Below, one piece after another: positions 11,481 to 22,800 of a stretch of 64,000 nt of DNA; position 1 is the first letter of the stretch; each line of letters starts with the position of its first letter. The position numbers were made by a program, and so were the translations under genes. Under the pieces are notes generated by a model that worked only from the letters and a program-made list of their open reading frames with translations, was not told where the DNA came from and ran no database searches. Source of the DNA: Nemertoderma westbladi (Eukaryota; Xenacoelomorpha; Nemertodermatida; Nemertodermatidae); NCBI GenBank assembly GCA_032718475.1, contig JAUCBJ010008890.1:62001-126000 (forward strand), written 5' to 3'.

Positions 11481-12416
11481 TGAGGTATTCTCAAATTTGA
11501 TGATCTCCCTGACTGCCGTCTGACAGCGGACAGTGCTGCAGTGTAACATAATCGCGTTTCGGGAATGCTACAGACAGACCTTGGACCAATTGAATGGATA
11601 GGATGTAGCGTTTGCACGGGTGTAAACACTACGCCGACAACCGGCAACCACTGCCTGACTGCCGACAACAGAAAATATGAAAATGTAACCTGAGTTCGTA
11701 ACTCTCGTTTATTGTTTTGGTTAGACTAACCTTCCACTGTAACCTGTTCCTTTCCCTCAATTAATAAATAACATTAATTAGCTTTAATAATGGTTGTCGG
11801 CGTTGGTTGTCGGCGTTACGGCGTAGCATTTACACCCCGTTTGCACGAAGTGGTTGGTATCATAAAAGTTGTGTGAATAAAACGCAACACGAGATTCGGG
11901 GTGATGAACTGATATGTGAGACCTGCATGTTTGCCCCCATTGCATATTACTACGTGGCAAGTACTTCAATGAGATATTGTATAAGTACAGTATGTTTATT
12001 ACTAAACCGGACTTAACTATAAATATTTCATTTACAGTTTACATCATTGTAATTAAACTATCCACTTAAACTACATACGTTTTTTTTTCTTGCATCTGTG
12101 CATATTATGCCTGGTATTGTACCATCAGACCATATAATAATATATGGGTTAATGGGTTACTCGATTACTAACTGACTAACACTAGCAGGTTGCAGCTTAA
12201 TTGCTGTAATATCTGATTACTTTGGAATAATGTCAACCTGAACTTTTTCATGTTAGCAATATTCCATTCTCATTGACTCTGTGTTAAACAGGATTAACGT
12301 GATTGGTTGCTGCTTAGTAGCAGCCCCTAGCAGGTTTCTCCAACCACATCACTTGTTTTATACACAATGGAATAATGTTAACTGGAAAAGCCACGATCTA
12401 AGCACCCGTGGAGGGA

Positions 12417-12437
12417 GGGGGGGGGGGGGGGGGGGGG
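12417..12437. repeat. Poly-G tract (21 G)
   Basis: Twenty-one consecutive G residues, preceded by GGAGGGA. Long G homopolymers can form quadruplexes and are also prone to assembly length error. Confidence 0.95.
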
Positions 12438-12597
12438 CTGTACTGAAATTAGAAATTAAGTTGTAAGATTTTATTGTAAAATTTTATACTATTTTACAAT
12501 ACGCATCGAATAAAATAGCCTCGCGCCGGTGCATAACCATGCAAAATTTGAACGTTCATGTCTCAGCTTTTTTTTCAACGAAATTCAAATTGTGTTA

Positions 12598-12680
12598 CAG
12601 CCACAGCCCCAGCCTCAGCCTCAGTCACAGCCTCAGCCACAGCCACAGCCTCACCCTCAGCCTCAGCCTCACCCTCAGCC
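12598..12680. repeat. CAGCCW hexanucleotide-type repeat
   Basis: About fourteen imperfect units of CAGCCT, CAGCCA or CACCCT. All three frames are open and give PQ-, SA/T- or HSL-rich peptides, which marks them as repeat artefacts, not proteins. Confidence 0.9.
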
Positions 12681-13319
12681 ACTTCTCCAGCACACCACTT
12701 CTCCCCACAGGAGAATATTTGTTTATCTGTTGTCTCCCTCACTCCCACATAAAACTACAGTATCTAGTATAGAGATGGTTGGGGATTAATTTAACATATG
12801 GTTTTTTGGGTAGGGCTAATACTTGGAGCGTGCGATCATGCGCGCAGGCTGCTTCATAAAGTACAATGTGAAAGAATGCAATCTATTGCAAACCAGATGT
12901 TTAGTGTAATTTTCTCAGACGATTTGACAATGGTCTACATGATAACGAAGCTGGAGGTTTAAATAATTTAAAATTCGTGGCAGTCCCATGTTGGCATACA
13001 GTATAACTCAACATAGGATTCAATGGGATTAGTTATGCTACGTCTAATAAGAGCCAAGATCAATCTGTGAGGGTAAATTATGTTTTGGGCCCCGCTCGCA
13101 TCTTTATATTTCATTCTACCTTTAACCTTTACCTACTGTACAACAAAAATAATACAAATGTACTGTATATTGTATTGTAGTACGGTTCCTATTGAATTGT
13201 ATATTTTATCTACTGTAGCTACCTACTGTAGTACTACTATCTATTCATCGCGCGTCCCTAACTGATTGATTTGTGTCAAATTAAATTGCCTTTGGCAACA
13301 TTATTTGATACAAATCGAT

Positions 13320-13349
13320 CGATTAAACAATTAATTAATTGTTTAATCG
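13320..13349. repeat. Perfect 30-base palindrome
   Basis: The sequence centred on AATTAATTAATT with arms CGATTAAAC / GTTTAATCG reads the same on both strands. It lies about 100 bases left of the copy 1 LTR. Confidence 0.9.
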
Positions 13350-13447
13350 ACCAATTAATTAATTAATTGATTAATTAATGACCTACTTAACACCTAAGGT
13401 ATGAAGTTGGTCCAACTGTCGCAGAAGTAGGGTATACTATTACTACT

Positions 13448-14636
13448 TGTAAAAGCTTTTGTGGGATAACTGATTCGTTTGCCTTGCTAACCAGTTCCCC
13501 CCAGGCGCTAGAATACTCTAAAAAGGGATCTATAACTCGAATAGCGCAAGCTACCGGCTGATTGGCTGATTCGCTGTGCGAAGGGATCTGGGCTACGTTT
13601 GATTGTGCAACCAGCTTGGGAAAGTTGCCCCCCAGCCCTGCTTCTGTATCTGCCAATAGGATTTGAGTTGATTTTGATTTCGACCTATCACAGATCTACT
13701 GAACTGAATTTTCCTATCTGTATGCTCTTTCTCTGTGTTGGGTGGAAGCCTTTGTAAATAAGGTTATTCTTATCAGTTTTCAGTGTTGTTGGTCTTTCTT
13801 TCCTGAGCCAGGAGAGAACGGCTTGGAAATATTTTGTGCTTTTCTGTTTTAGTCGAACACTAGTAGGCTTAATTATAAGGACATATATCCGTTATCAAAC
13901 CAATGAACCAAACAAACAATCTAAACCAAACTGATTGTTGCTCTTTCTCTGTGCATACTTTTATATTGTTATACTGCTATTTACTGTCAGTTCTTCATAA
14001 TATGGTTGACGAATTATTATATTTGGAATAACGATAAATAACCCCGAATCCCAATATTCTTGATATACCGAAGGTAAGAGAGAAAGGTTACATATAACGA
14101 TTGTGACTTATGTTAAAGTGGTTTGAAGTGAATCTAATGTTATTTGATAGACCCTACATGAGTCGGTCCGTGTTCCTTTTATATATAACTAAAATCAGTG
14201 AAGATCGGCAGATCAGTGTGCAGTATTGTGCAGCATTGTGTATGAGTGAGCCTGATAACGAAGCATTTCCTAAAGAATGCGCCATATATGTGAATTATAA
14301 CTAAGCCATATCGTTGTGAGTAGTTTAAGTCATAACTCTGTTTGTATAGATAGAGCGCCACGTCCTAAAGGAACTGTTAATATTTCCCGAAGGTTAATAA
14401 TATTGTCAGAGATTATATAATACTGTCAGTCGAATAATACATTAAGCTTACATAGCAATAAGATTAAGCCGTCGAACCCAATCTCCCGGGTATATCCAGC
14501 GGGTGAATGATCGCGCACAGATTGGATTCGACTAGTGTAGTGAATTAAATACTTGTCATAGGCTAAAAGTGATTTATTATCTAGAAGACATTCTAATTTG
14601 GCGGGTTAAACTGCCAAAGGTCTGAAAGCGCGAACA
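13448..14636 (+). repeat. 5' LTR of copy 1
   Basis: 1189 bases, TGTAAAAGC at the start and GCGCGAACA at the end. The 3' part (from about 13855, GTAGGCTTAATTATA onward) aligns with the LTR of copy 2. The first 400 bases (presumed U3) do not, apart from the terminal TGTAAARGCTTTTG. No canonical AATAAA is seen. A TATA box is not obvious in this LTR. Confidence 0.95.
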
Positions 14637-15000
14637 ATAACGGATATTGCTTCTTTATTGCAGTAAGCTATAAAGTTGAAAGTACCGGTCAACCGGTAAA
14701 CCTGAACGGTACTTCAGTAGGTCAGTAGGCCCAACCGCCAGAACCGGTACTGCCGTAGGTCCGTAGGTCCAACTGCCAGAACCGGTACTTCTGTAGGTCC
14801 GTAGGCCCAACTGTCCTAACCGGTACTTCCGTATAAGTACATTAGTATTATTCGATTTGATTGTTACATACCGGTAGGCTGTTTAAGAGATTAGGGACTG
14901 TACACCCCTTGTTTCTTTGGAGCTTACTTATTTCTGTCAGTTTTATTTATTTGTAGGTCAGTATTGAACAGAAGGAGTGTAAGCCTGATCAGATTGTACA

Positions 15001-15580
15001 GACAATTTGTAGGCTGAGCTGTTGTCTGATTGCTGTTAGGTCTGAACGGATTGCAGTGTGTGTAGATCACCTGTCCGATAAAGAACGGTTAGGAAGTAGG
15101 GGCAGCAAATGCTGTAAGGTAAACCCCCAACTAAAGAATAAGTTGTACTACTGGGTTAGAACGCATACTACCTAATCATTTCGGAGTCTGCATGTCCTGT
15201 AGTTTATTTAGGCTTGAGAGTAGTCTGCCATCGTTGAGTCTGTACTTTGTTTGTGTAAGTCTGTACGGGTAGCTTATAATATTTATTTAGATAATTTGTA
15301 GGCTGGATAGTTGTCTGGCTGTTATTAGGTCTGAACGGATTGCAGCGTGTGTAGATCACTTGTCCGATAAAGAACGGTTAGGAAGTAGGGGCAGCGAATG
15401 CTGTAAGGTAAACCCCCAACTAAAGAATAAGTCGTACTACTGGGTTAGAACGCATACTACCTAATCATTTCGGAGTCTGCATGTCCTGTAGTTTATTTAG
15501 GCTTGATAGTAGTCTGTCAGTATTCGGTCTGCATTTTGTTTGAGTGGTTTGTACGCGTAGCGTAATATTTATTATTCAGA
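15001..15580 (+). repeat. Tandem duplication of about 289 bp in the leader
   Basis: Both units start GAYAATTTGTAGGCT and share GGTCTGAACGGATTGCAG, CCGATAAAGAACGGTTAGGA and GTTAGAACGCATACTA. The same two-unit arrangement is kept in copy 2 (38003-38584), so the duplication predates the split of the two copies. Confidence 0.92.
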
Positions 15581-16504
15581 GTTTATGCGATTATTCGCAA
15601 CATTCATTCCCCAAGTTTGTTCCTACAATAATTGTGTTTGTTATACATACCGCTATAGTTAAATTAACCCCGGTACTACACGGGCTGCTTGGCGTAGGTA
15701 AAGACTGGTGATTTTGTGCACCGGTCACTCCAGCAGATGCCGTGGTTCTTTTAGCTGTTCAAGTATATTTAACTACTGATTATCTGTTGTACAAGTACTC
15801 GTACCTAATTTAGGGTTTAGTGTACAGTGCTTTCCGAAAGTAATTAGTGTAGGCATTATATTTGTGTTGTAAAGTGGTTGATAGGCACGTTCGATTAGCT
15901 CTATTAACTTCTAGGTAGGAACACTCCGTGATACATAACGTAGTACCTATAGCGACACGGCTATAGGTCGTCAGGCGGTGGTATTTCCTATCTGGACAAC
16001 GCAGTGTATTTACTACTACTTATTATTTTCAAATACCGTAGTACCCTGTCCGTTGTAATAACCAGATTTCTAACCCTTTGTTAGGCTGGTTTGTAGACTT
16101 CTTGTAAAATTACCCTGAAAATTCGTATTTTGTGTTTTTGTAAATTTTTGTGTTTATTTAGAGATTGTAATCTCACCCGAATTGTACGTAATTTGTAGTA
16201 TTAAGTAACTTAGGTAAATTAGCATTATTTGTTTTAGTGTCCTATAAGTAACACTTCACTGAAAGCGCACCGCTTTGTGTAGTGATTACTCCCCAGAAAT
16301 AATAACATTTATTTCAAACATTGACAAAACCCATTAAAACGGGTATATATATTATAAATCAAATCTAACGATTTATAAATAGTAGGACTACCATACAACC
16401 ATTAGGTCTCAATATCAGTTGGATTACTGCTCAAATAACGGTAATAAAGTAAGTAAAGTAACCAAGTAACCCAAAAATTCAGAAATTCAATTATTTAAAA
16501 TAAT

Positions 16505-16765
16505 TGATATACCGGTATTTACGATAGGCCTATTATCTTTATTTCTATAAATCTAGGCTGAAATTATACCGGTACTTGTAATTAATTCTATTCCAGAATT
16601 ATATATACTACAAACTGTAAGCTGTATACCGGTATTCCCGATAGGCCTATTATATATTTATATATATTTGTGCTAAAATTATACCGGTATTCTGTGATAA
16701 AACCTATTCTGTAATAATACTTATATAGTTATATATACTATAAGTATACCGGTATTCTAATATAT
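16505..16765 (+). repeat. ACCGGTAT-led tandem repeat upstream of gag
   Basis: Roughly 118-base units starting TATACCGGTATT and followed by GATAGGCCTATTATA and ACTATAAG-type sequence; two full units and a partial one. Copy 2 has three full units and a partial (about 39517-39905), so unit number varies between copies. Confidence 0.8.
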
Positions 16766-16890
16766 TATATATATCACGCTACACTGAGTAGCAGTATCGG
16801 TAATTAATTACTAGGCTAGCAGTTAATACTGAATTACTAGACTTGCTCAGACTGTAATACAGCAGTAGACATTCAACTGTATACATAAAC

Positions 16891-19800
16891 ATGTCTGATA
16901 CTAAGCAGAACCTGTCAGACAGTTTATTAGATGTAACTATCTGCGACTCAGATAGAGATGTAGAACTGTCTAGTCGTAAGTTCAGTTCACCTCCCACTGT
17001 GAGGAAGGTCATCCCTCCAGTAGTAATAAAAGAACCTAGGCTGGTCCAACATCGTAGGTCTATCATAGGCACTCGAGCTCAGGTCAAGCGGGACCAAGAA
17101 GCAGCAGAACAGCAACAACCCGCTAGCCAAGAACTTATTTCTCAACGGCCCAACAGCTCCAGTAGTGAGGATACTGTAGAACTGACACCAGAACGCGGAG
17201 CAAAGATGATGGATGCGGTTTATTCGGATCCCCTTCTCATCCTTCCTGCAGCCGTACTCACTAGGTTATTGATCGCTGTGGAAGAACACCAGATCGATTG
17301 GGCGAGAAGCCAGCGTTCAACTAGAGATAGTTATGCTGGATACACGAGGGAAGAACTGAAGTCTATTGTCGAGTCGCAATGGAACTTCCCCGGACCCGGA
17401 CTCCCGTTTGATTTATCAGAAGCTGCCTGGGAAGACATACACCGGATGGGAGTAGCCAAGGAAACCATCGATCCCGCTATGTGGAAGAGGTCCGCAGCCG
17501 GATACGCACAGGGATTCTTCAGCTCTATGGAGCGAGTAAAAGGACAACTGTTTCAACAACCACAAGGACCTCAAGAGCAGGGACAACTGCTTTATCAAGT
17601 GAGAGAAAGAATTCTGCGAATTAGGCTAATCTTATCAGCCTTTGAGGAGGCTTCTAAAAGAAGACAAGACACGTCGTTGCAAGTTGCCGTAAAGACCTGG
17701 TTTCAACGGGTGAGTCGCCAGGTTCAAGGAGCAGCTCAGTGGAAAGCACAGTTGGAGGAGCGCTCAACCCATGGAGAATCAACGGACGTTACTTCTTCCC
17801 AAGTGGAAAGTGAAGCGACGGCAGAGAAACCGCATAAGAGGGATGCCATTGACATCTATCTGTCAGACTATCAACGTTTTTTAGGTGATGACGAGTTGAG
17901 GAGAAGGTTAGAGGGACTTAGCCCTAATAGTGAAGGAACCAAGCTTGTGTTGGATGCCATCGATGTGGAAATGAGGGCTGCGAATCAGGCTAAATTCGAT
18001 GAACAACTCCGCATCGCTAGAGAAAAGGAAGAACAAGTAAAGAAAAAACGTATAGAAGACAGAAAGATAGCAGCCGTAGCAGAGGCAGAAAGAAAAGCGA
18101 CCTTGGCAGAAGCAGTGGCAGAGGCAAAAGCGGCAGAAGCAGAAGCCGAGGCAAAGGCAAAAGCGGCAGCGGCAGAGGCAAAAGCAGAAGCCGAGGCAAA
18201 GGCAAAAGCGACAGCGGCAGAGGCAAAAGCAGCAGCGGCAGATGCAAAAGCGGCAGCGGTGGCGGAAGCAGAACGGAGAGCGGCTGAAGAGATCACCCAA
18301 CTGGAGTTGGAAAATCTTCAAGAGAATCAAGACTGCATAAATAAACAGATAACAGCTAGTAATATGCAGATGATGAATCGATCTACTCCCAAAAGACAGG
18401 GATATACATCATCTGAGGAAGGCGATACCACCGATACTGAAGGCAAAGGAAATAGATCTCGTCTAAGCAGACGTAAAAGAACATTCCACCGTCAGAAATT
18501 GCCTGATTTGCCTCCAGCTGTTAGAAGGCAACTAAATAACACCAACTTAGGTAGTACAGAGCCCACAGACCAAATAATTAAAATAGAAAGACTCCCTACT
18601 ATAGTAGATGAGCCTGAAATAATTAGGCCTGTTCTTGAAATCACCCCTTCGGTGATAGATATACCTGTGCTCCCTGAAACTACCTCTAAATTCCCTCTGC
18701 ATAGCACTAAGTTACCTGTGCCCCGTAGAACTGCCCAGGAGACAGTTCAGGTCCTGGACCCCGAGCGAAATATTCCTGATTTGTCGCCCGTTGTCCCTCG
18801 TCCGCTCGCTACAACGTTGGCGACTCCCGCTTCGGCGGTCGAATGGGTGGACGAGAGATGGCGGGGGATGGATCTCCTGCTCGGGCAGATGCAGGAGACG
18901 GTTCAGCAATTCAAGGGCACAGTAAGGGAAAGTAGGCTTGAGTTGCAAGAAGTGCAGCAAAGTATCGCGCTAGAACGCGATAAATTAGTAAATACACAAA
19001 GGGGTATACCACCACCCCCTGTAACAATGTGTCAACCTGTTAGGTCTGAAGTATCTCATGCGCAAGGTGTGGAGCCTACACGCATATATACTGCTAGCGA
19101 AGTAGAAACTCCTATAGTGAACCCTATTAAGGGTAATTATAGACCTGTTGATAATGACATTCCCTATAGAACTGATCATAATCCGAGAAATTTATATACC
19201 GATAACTCGATATTAAATAACACGATGGCCCAAGAAAGTTTTACGCGTCAAATGGCTAGAACCGAAGCCCGGCAAGCGGTAAAGGTGGGAGAGATCGTCA
19301 AGTTCAATGGAGATGAGATGAAATGGTTACCTTTTAATGAATATTACAAAGATAACATACAGAACTCTGTACTATCTAATGGAGAAAAACTTAGATACCT
19401 CATCGAGTGCTTGGAAGGATCTCCCAAGTTAATGGCGTTAAAGTTTATTGGACATCCAGACGGATTAAGACAAGTTTGGGATACACTAAACATCAGGTAT
19501 GGTAATAGGAATAACATCGCTGGGTATTTGTATGCAAAGTTGGTAGCGCCCCGAAAGTTTATTAGCAGCGGAATTATCGAGTTTTCCGATGAGATTCAGG
19601 AGATCTGTAGACAATTAGATTGGCTAGGTAAGTCTCAGGAGTATCAGAATGCTATGGTTATTAGAGCAGTGGCTTCTACTTTACCGAAGGGTGGAGTAGG
19701 TACACGCTGGGATAAGAAAGTGTTATATATGATGGAACAACAACGACGAGACCCTACCATGGCTGATCTCATGTCATTCCTAGATGGAGAAGTGAAATTA

Positions 19801-22800
19801 CAGCTCCTGAAACAGTCCAGAGAGAAGACACCGGAAAACAAGGTAAGTGAAAAACCCGTCTCTAGGAGAAAGGTAACACCAGTGTGTTATACAGACGACG
19901 GCGAAAGCCAGACTTCTCAAGGAGAAGATAGCGGGAAAGACACTGAGAGATCTTATTATGTCAATAAAATGCCTAAAGATCAGGTAAGTAAATTCAAGTC
20001 TCGAGCGAATGACAGGAGAGAACAGGTAAGAAAAACTCCTCCCACGTCTCCCAAGAGAATTCCGGTGAGAAAGCCCGAAGAAAAGGCAAGTGTACACAAT
20101 GTGACTCAAAATAAGGTAAGTAACATCAAACCGAAATGTGCGCTGTGTGACGGGACCCACCGTTTGAATATGTGTGATGAATTCCTGAAGAAGTCATTAA
20201 CGGAGAGACGCGAAGTCATGTGGGATAAGCGGTTATGTTATAATTGTCTCAGACAAGGACACCAACGGCGAACCTGTTTCTCTGACATAAGGTGTGCAAA
20301 GTGTGGTGCGAAACATCATATCTTGTTGCACGCTGAATTCGAGCGAAATAGTCCGAATCAGGTAAGTGATTCCGAACTACATGTCCAATTCAGTGATGTG
20401 AACGACACTGATCAATCTGAGATGGAAGGATTCTATACGGACGAGTTCTCCGACGAAAACGAATCCTGTTATATGATAAATACCGCCATGTATCGAGCAC
20501 TCACATATGAAAAGGATACAGACAGCGACTTCACTCTAACTACTTCTGAACGACAACCATCTTGGAAAGAACCATCTTCCAATGTAGGGATCCGAGAGTT
20601 TCCTGTGGTGCAAGTAAGGGTTCACGGACCTAAGAGGAGTTATGTAGTGAACGCCCTCCTTGACTCCGGTAGTACAGGAACATTCATCGACAAAGAGCTA
20701 GCCGAAGATATATTCGATGGACAACCCAAGTTCCGAACTAAGCTAAACATGTCAGGAATTATGCAAGTTTGGAAATCTACAATAACAGCGGATTATTATG
20801 TAGGAGCGTTGTCCACCCCCCAGGACGAACTAGGAGAACATAGCATAAGGTCAGTGAAAATGGTGGCTATAAAGAACTTCGCTACTACTCAAGCAGACCT
20901 TTATAATTGGGACGAGGATGAGAGCATCCAACCTCTTAACATACCTCGATTCCAGACTGATTATCCTGGAGTGCAAATACTCATCGGCCAAAACGCGCAT
21001 GAGGCGCTGGAGACATTAGAGAAACGGCCTGCTCAACCGCAGCCATTGCAGACCTATGCGGTAAGAACTAGAGTAGGTTGGTACTTTACTGGCCCTTCCC
21101 GTAGAACACTCAGAGAAAGACTACCGCAAGAGCGCGTCTACCAGGTGAGTGAATGGGAAGATGATACTAGTGAGGGAGACGATTTAACTGAGGGAACTCC
21201 ATACTCCTCAGATAACGATGACGTGCACCAGCTTTTTGATGAGGAAAATACCATCGACCTCCTTAAGGAAAACGAGGCTTGGCAAAACCAAGTGAACTTA
21301 TGTCAACTTCTTTATCCAACTGAACGAGAAGCTTATAACGACGAGTTAAATGACGTCATTGAGCGTCGTAACGCCAAGACTCGAGATGAACATGCCGTAA
21401 GATTCTTTACGCAAGAGGCGGTAGAGCCCAATTCCTACGATAAAGCCTTGTCGGTGGAAGAGGAAAGGGCCAAGCAGATCCAAGAGACAACTACACGTTT
21501 CCTCAAAGATCAAGGTAGGTATGAAGTCGGTCTACCTTTCCGCAAGAAAGAACCAAAGTTCATCAATAGCAGACCCTTAGCGGAAAAAAGAATCGCGCAA
21601 CTCCATCGACGCCTTACGGCTAATTCTTCAGCTAAAGCAATGTATCAAACACAGCTGGAGAAATTTATTAGTAAGGGATACGCGGAGAGAGTACCGGAAG
21701 AAATACCTGTGACTGAAAGAACGTACTACTTAACTCACCATTACGTTCCTAAACCCGGTAAGCCACATGAAGTGAGAGTAGTGTTTGATGGCTCCGCTCT
21801 TTACATGGGTCAATCCCTTAACTCTGAATTGTTACCCGGACCCAACTTGCTTCAATCTTTGTTGGGAATTCTTTTAAGATTGAGACAATATTCGATTGCT
21901 TTCGCCTCCGATATAGAAGGCATGTTCTTACAAGTCAAGGTGTTAGATAGGGATCGAGATAGTCTACGATTTCTGTGGTGGCCCGAAGGAGACCTCAACC
22001 AGAAACCGGTGGAGTACTGGATGACCATCCAGGCCTTTGGGATAATCTCAAGCCCTTCCAACGCCTGTTCGGTAGTGCGTACCACTGCAGAGGACAACCG
22101 AGAGGCCTTCTCTAAGGAAGTGATCGACAACATCAAGAGAGACATATACATGGACGACAATCTGAAGTCCCTTCCATCAGTTGAGGAAGCCATTGAGGTC
22201 GCTAAAGGAACGGTAGAGTGCTTAAAAAGAGGTGGGTTTCGATTAACGAAATTCACCAGCAACTCCCGTGAGTTTCTGGAGTCGATCCCTGCGGAAGATC
22301 GAGGAGCGAAAGATCTCGATTTGATCAAAGATGATCTGCCAGAAACCAAGACACTCGGCTTGAAATGGGACACAGAGCGAGATATCCTGTTTTTCCAACT
22401 AAAACAGCGAGATAATCCAGTTCGAACCAAACGGATTTGTTTAAGTATACTGAGCACTTATTTCGATCCATTGGGATTTATTAGCCCAGTTATATTGATT
22501 GCTCGGAGTTTGGTACAACAAATGTGGCTTGAAAACCACTCATGGGACGATCCACTTAAGGGAGAATTATTGAAGAAGTGGATGGAATGGGAAGATTCTC
22601 TGCCGGCTATCGAGGATTTTATAATTTCCCGTTCATATTTTGGTCATGTTCTCCCTACGTATTCCTATCAACTCCATGTGTTTGGAGACGCCAGCGATAT
22701 GGGAATAGGTATAGTAGCCTACCTAAGAGTGGAAACTCCGGATGGAATCAAAGTCGCCTTGGTTACTTCTAAGGCATTAATCAACAACAAGTTGAAAGTT

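Larger units (their letters stand above)
7174..11520. mobile_element. Decayed inverted-repeat DNA transposon with 5-bp target duplication
   Basis: The left end CAGTCAGGGAGATCATCAA (7179-7197) is matched exactly by its reverse complement at 11497-11515. The flanking bases CCGTC occur on both sides (7174-7178 and 11516-11520), giving a 5-bp target-site duplication. Behind the termini both ends carry clusters of AAATTTGAGGT in direct and inverted order (7258, 7434-7480, 11303-11500), which look like subterminal transposase-binding repeats. No transposase frame is visible. The interior of about 4.3 kb holds a non-LTR fragment, a palindromic array and a MITE-like inverted repeat. A 5-bp duplication with CAG termini would fit some hAT-type elements, but the superfamily is not determined. 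Confidence 0.8.
11521..13442. other. Intergenic stretch with simple repeats, no gene recognised
   Basis: It contains a 21-base G run (12417-12437), a CAGCCW-type repeat (12598-12680), a 30-base perfect palindrome (13320-13349) and AATTAATT-rich sequence before the LTR. Two short segments (around 11695-11760 and 11790-11860) resemble sequence at 10600-10680 and 55720-55850, which suggests a dispersed non-coding repeat. The open frames over the CAGCCW repeat are low complexity only. Confidence 0.6.
14637..16890 (+). other. Long leader of copy 1 with tandem structured modules
   Basis: The first bases after the LTR (ATAACGGATATTGCTTCT) are the same in both copies but do not start with TGG, so a standard primer site complementary to a tRNA 3' CCA is not evident. 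Segments of about 289 bases at 15001-15289 and 15290-15580 are tandem duplicates. Each has CAGC-NAAT-GCTG inside a GGGG...CCCCC bracket, a potential nested hairpin. Nearer the gag start (16505-16765) are units of about 118 bases beginning TATACCGGTATT. There is no long ORF. It probably serves in packaging, translation or priming. Confidence 0.75.

Noticed and set aside
12529-12789. PQ-rich, SA-rich and SLSL-rich open frames
   Set aside because: Low-complexity translation of a CAGCCW repeat in three frames, with no start context or domain.
15040-15440. Hammerhead ribozyme in the leader duplication
   Set aside because: The conserved CUGANGA and GAAA core elements are not both present in the right order.
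17908-18330. Cys/Phe- or Ala-rich minus-strand ORFs
   Set aside because: Antisense of the Ala/Glu/Lys coiled-coil repeat in gag.
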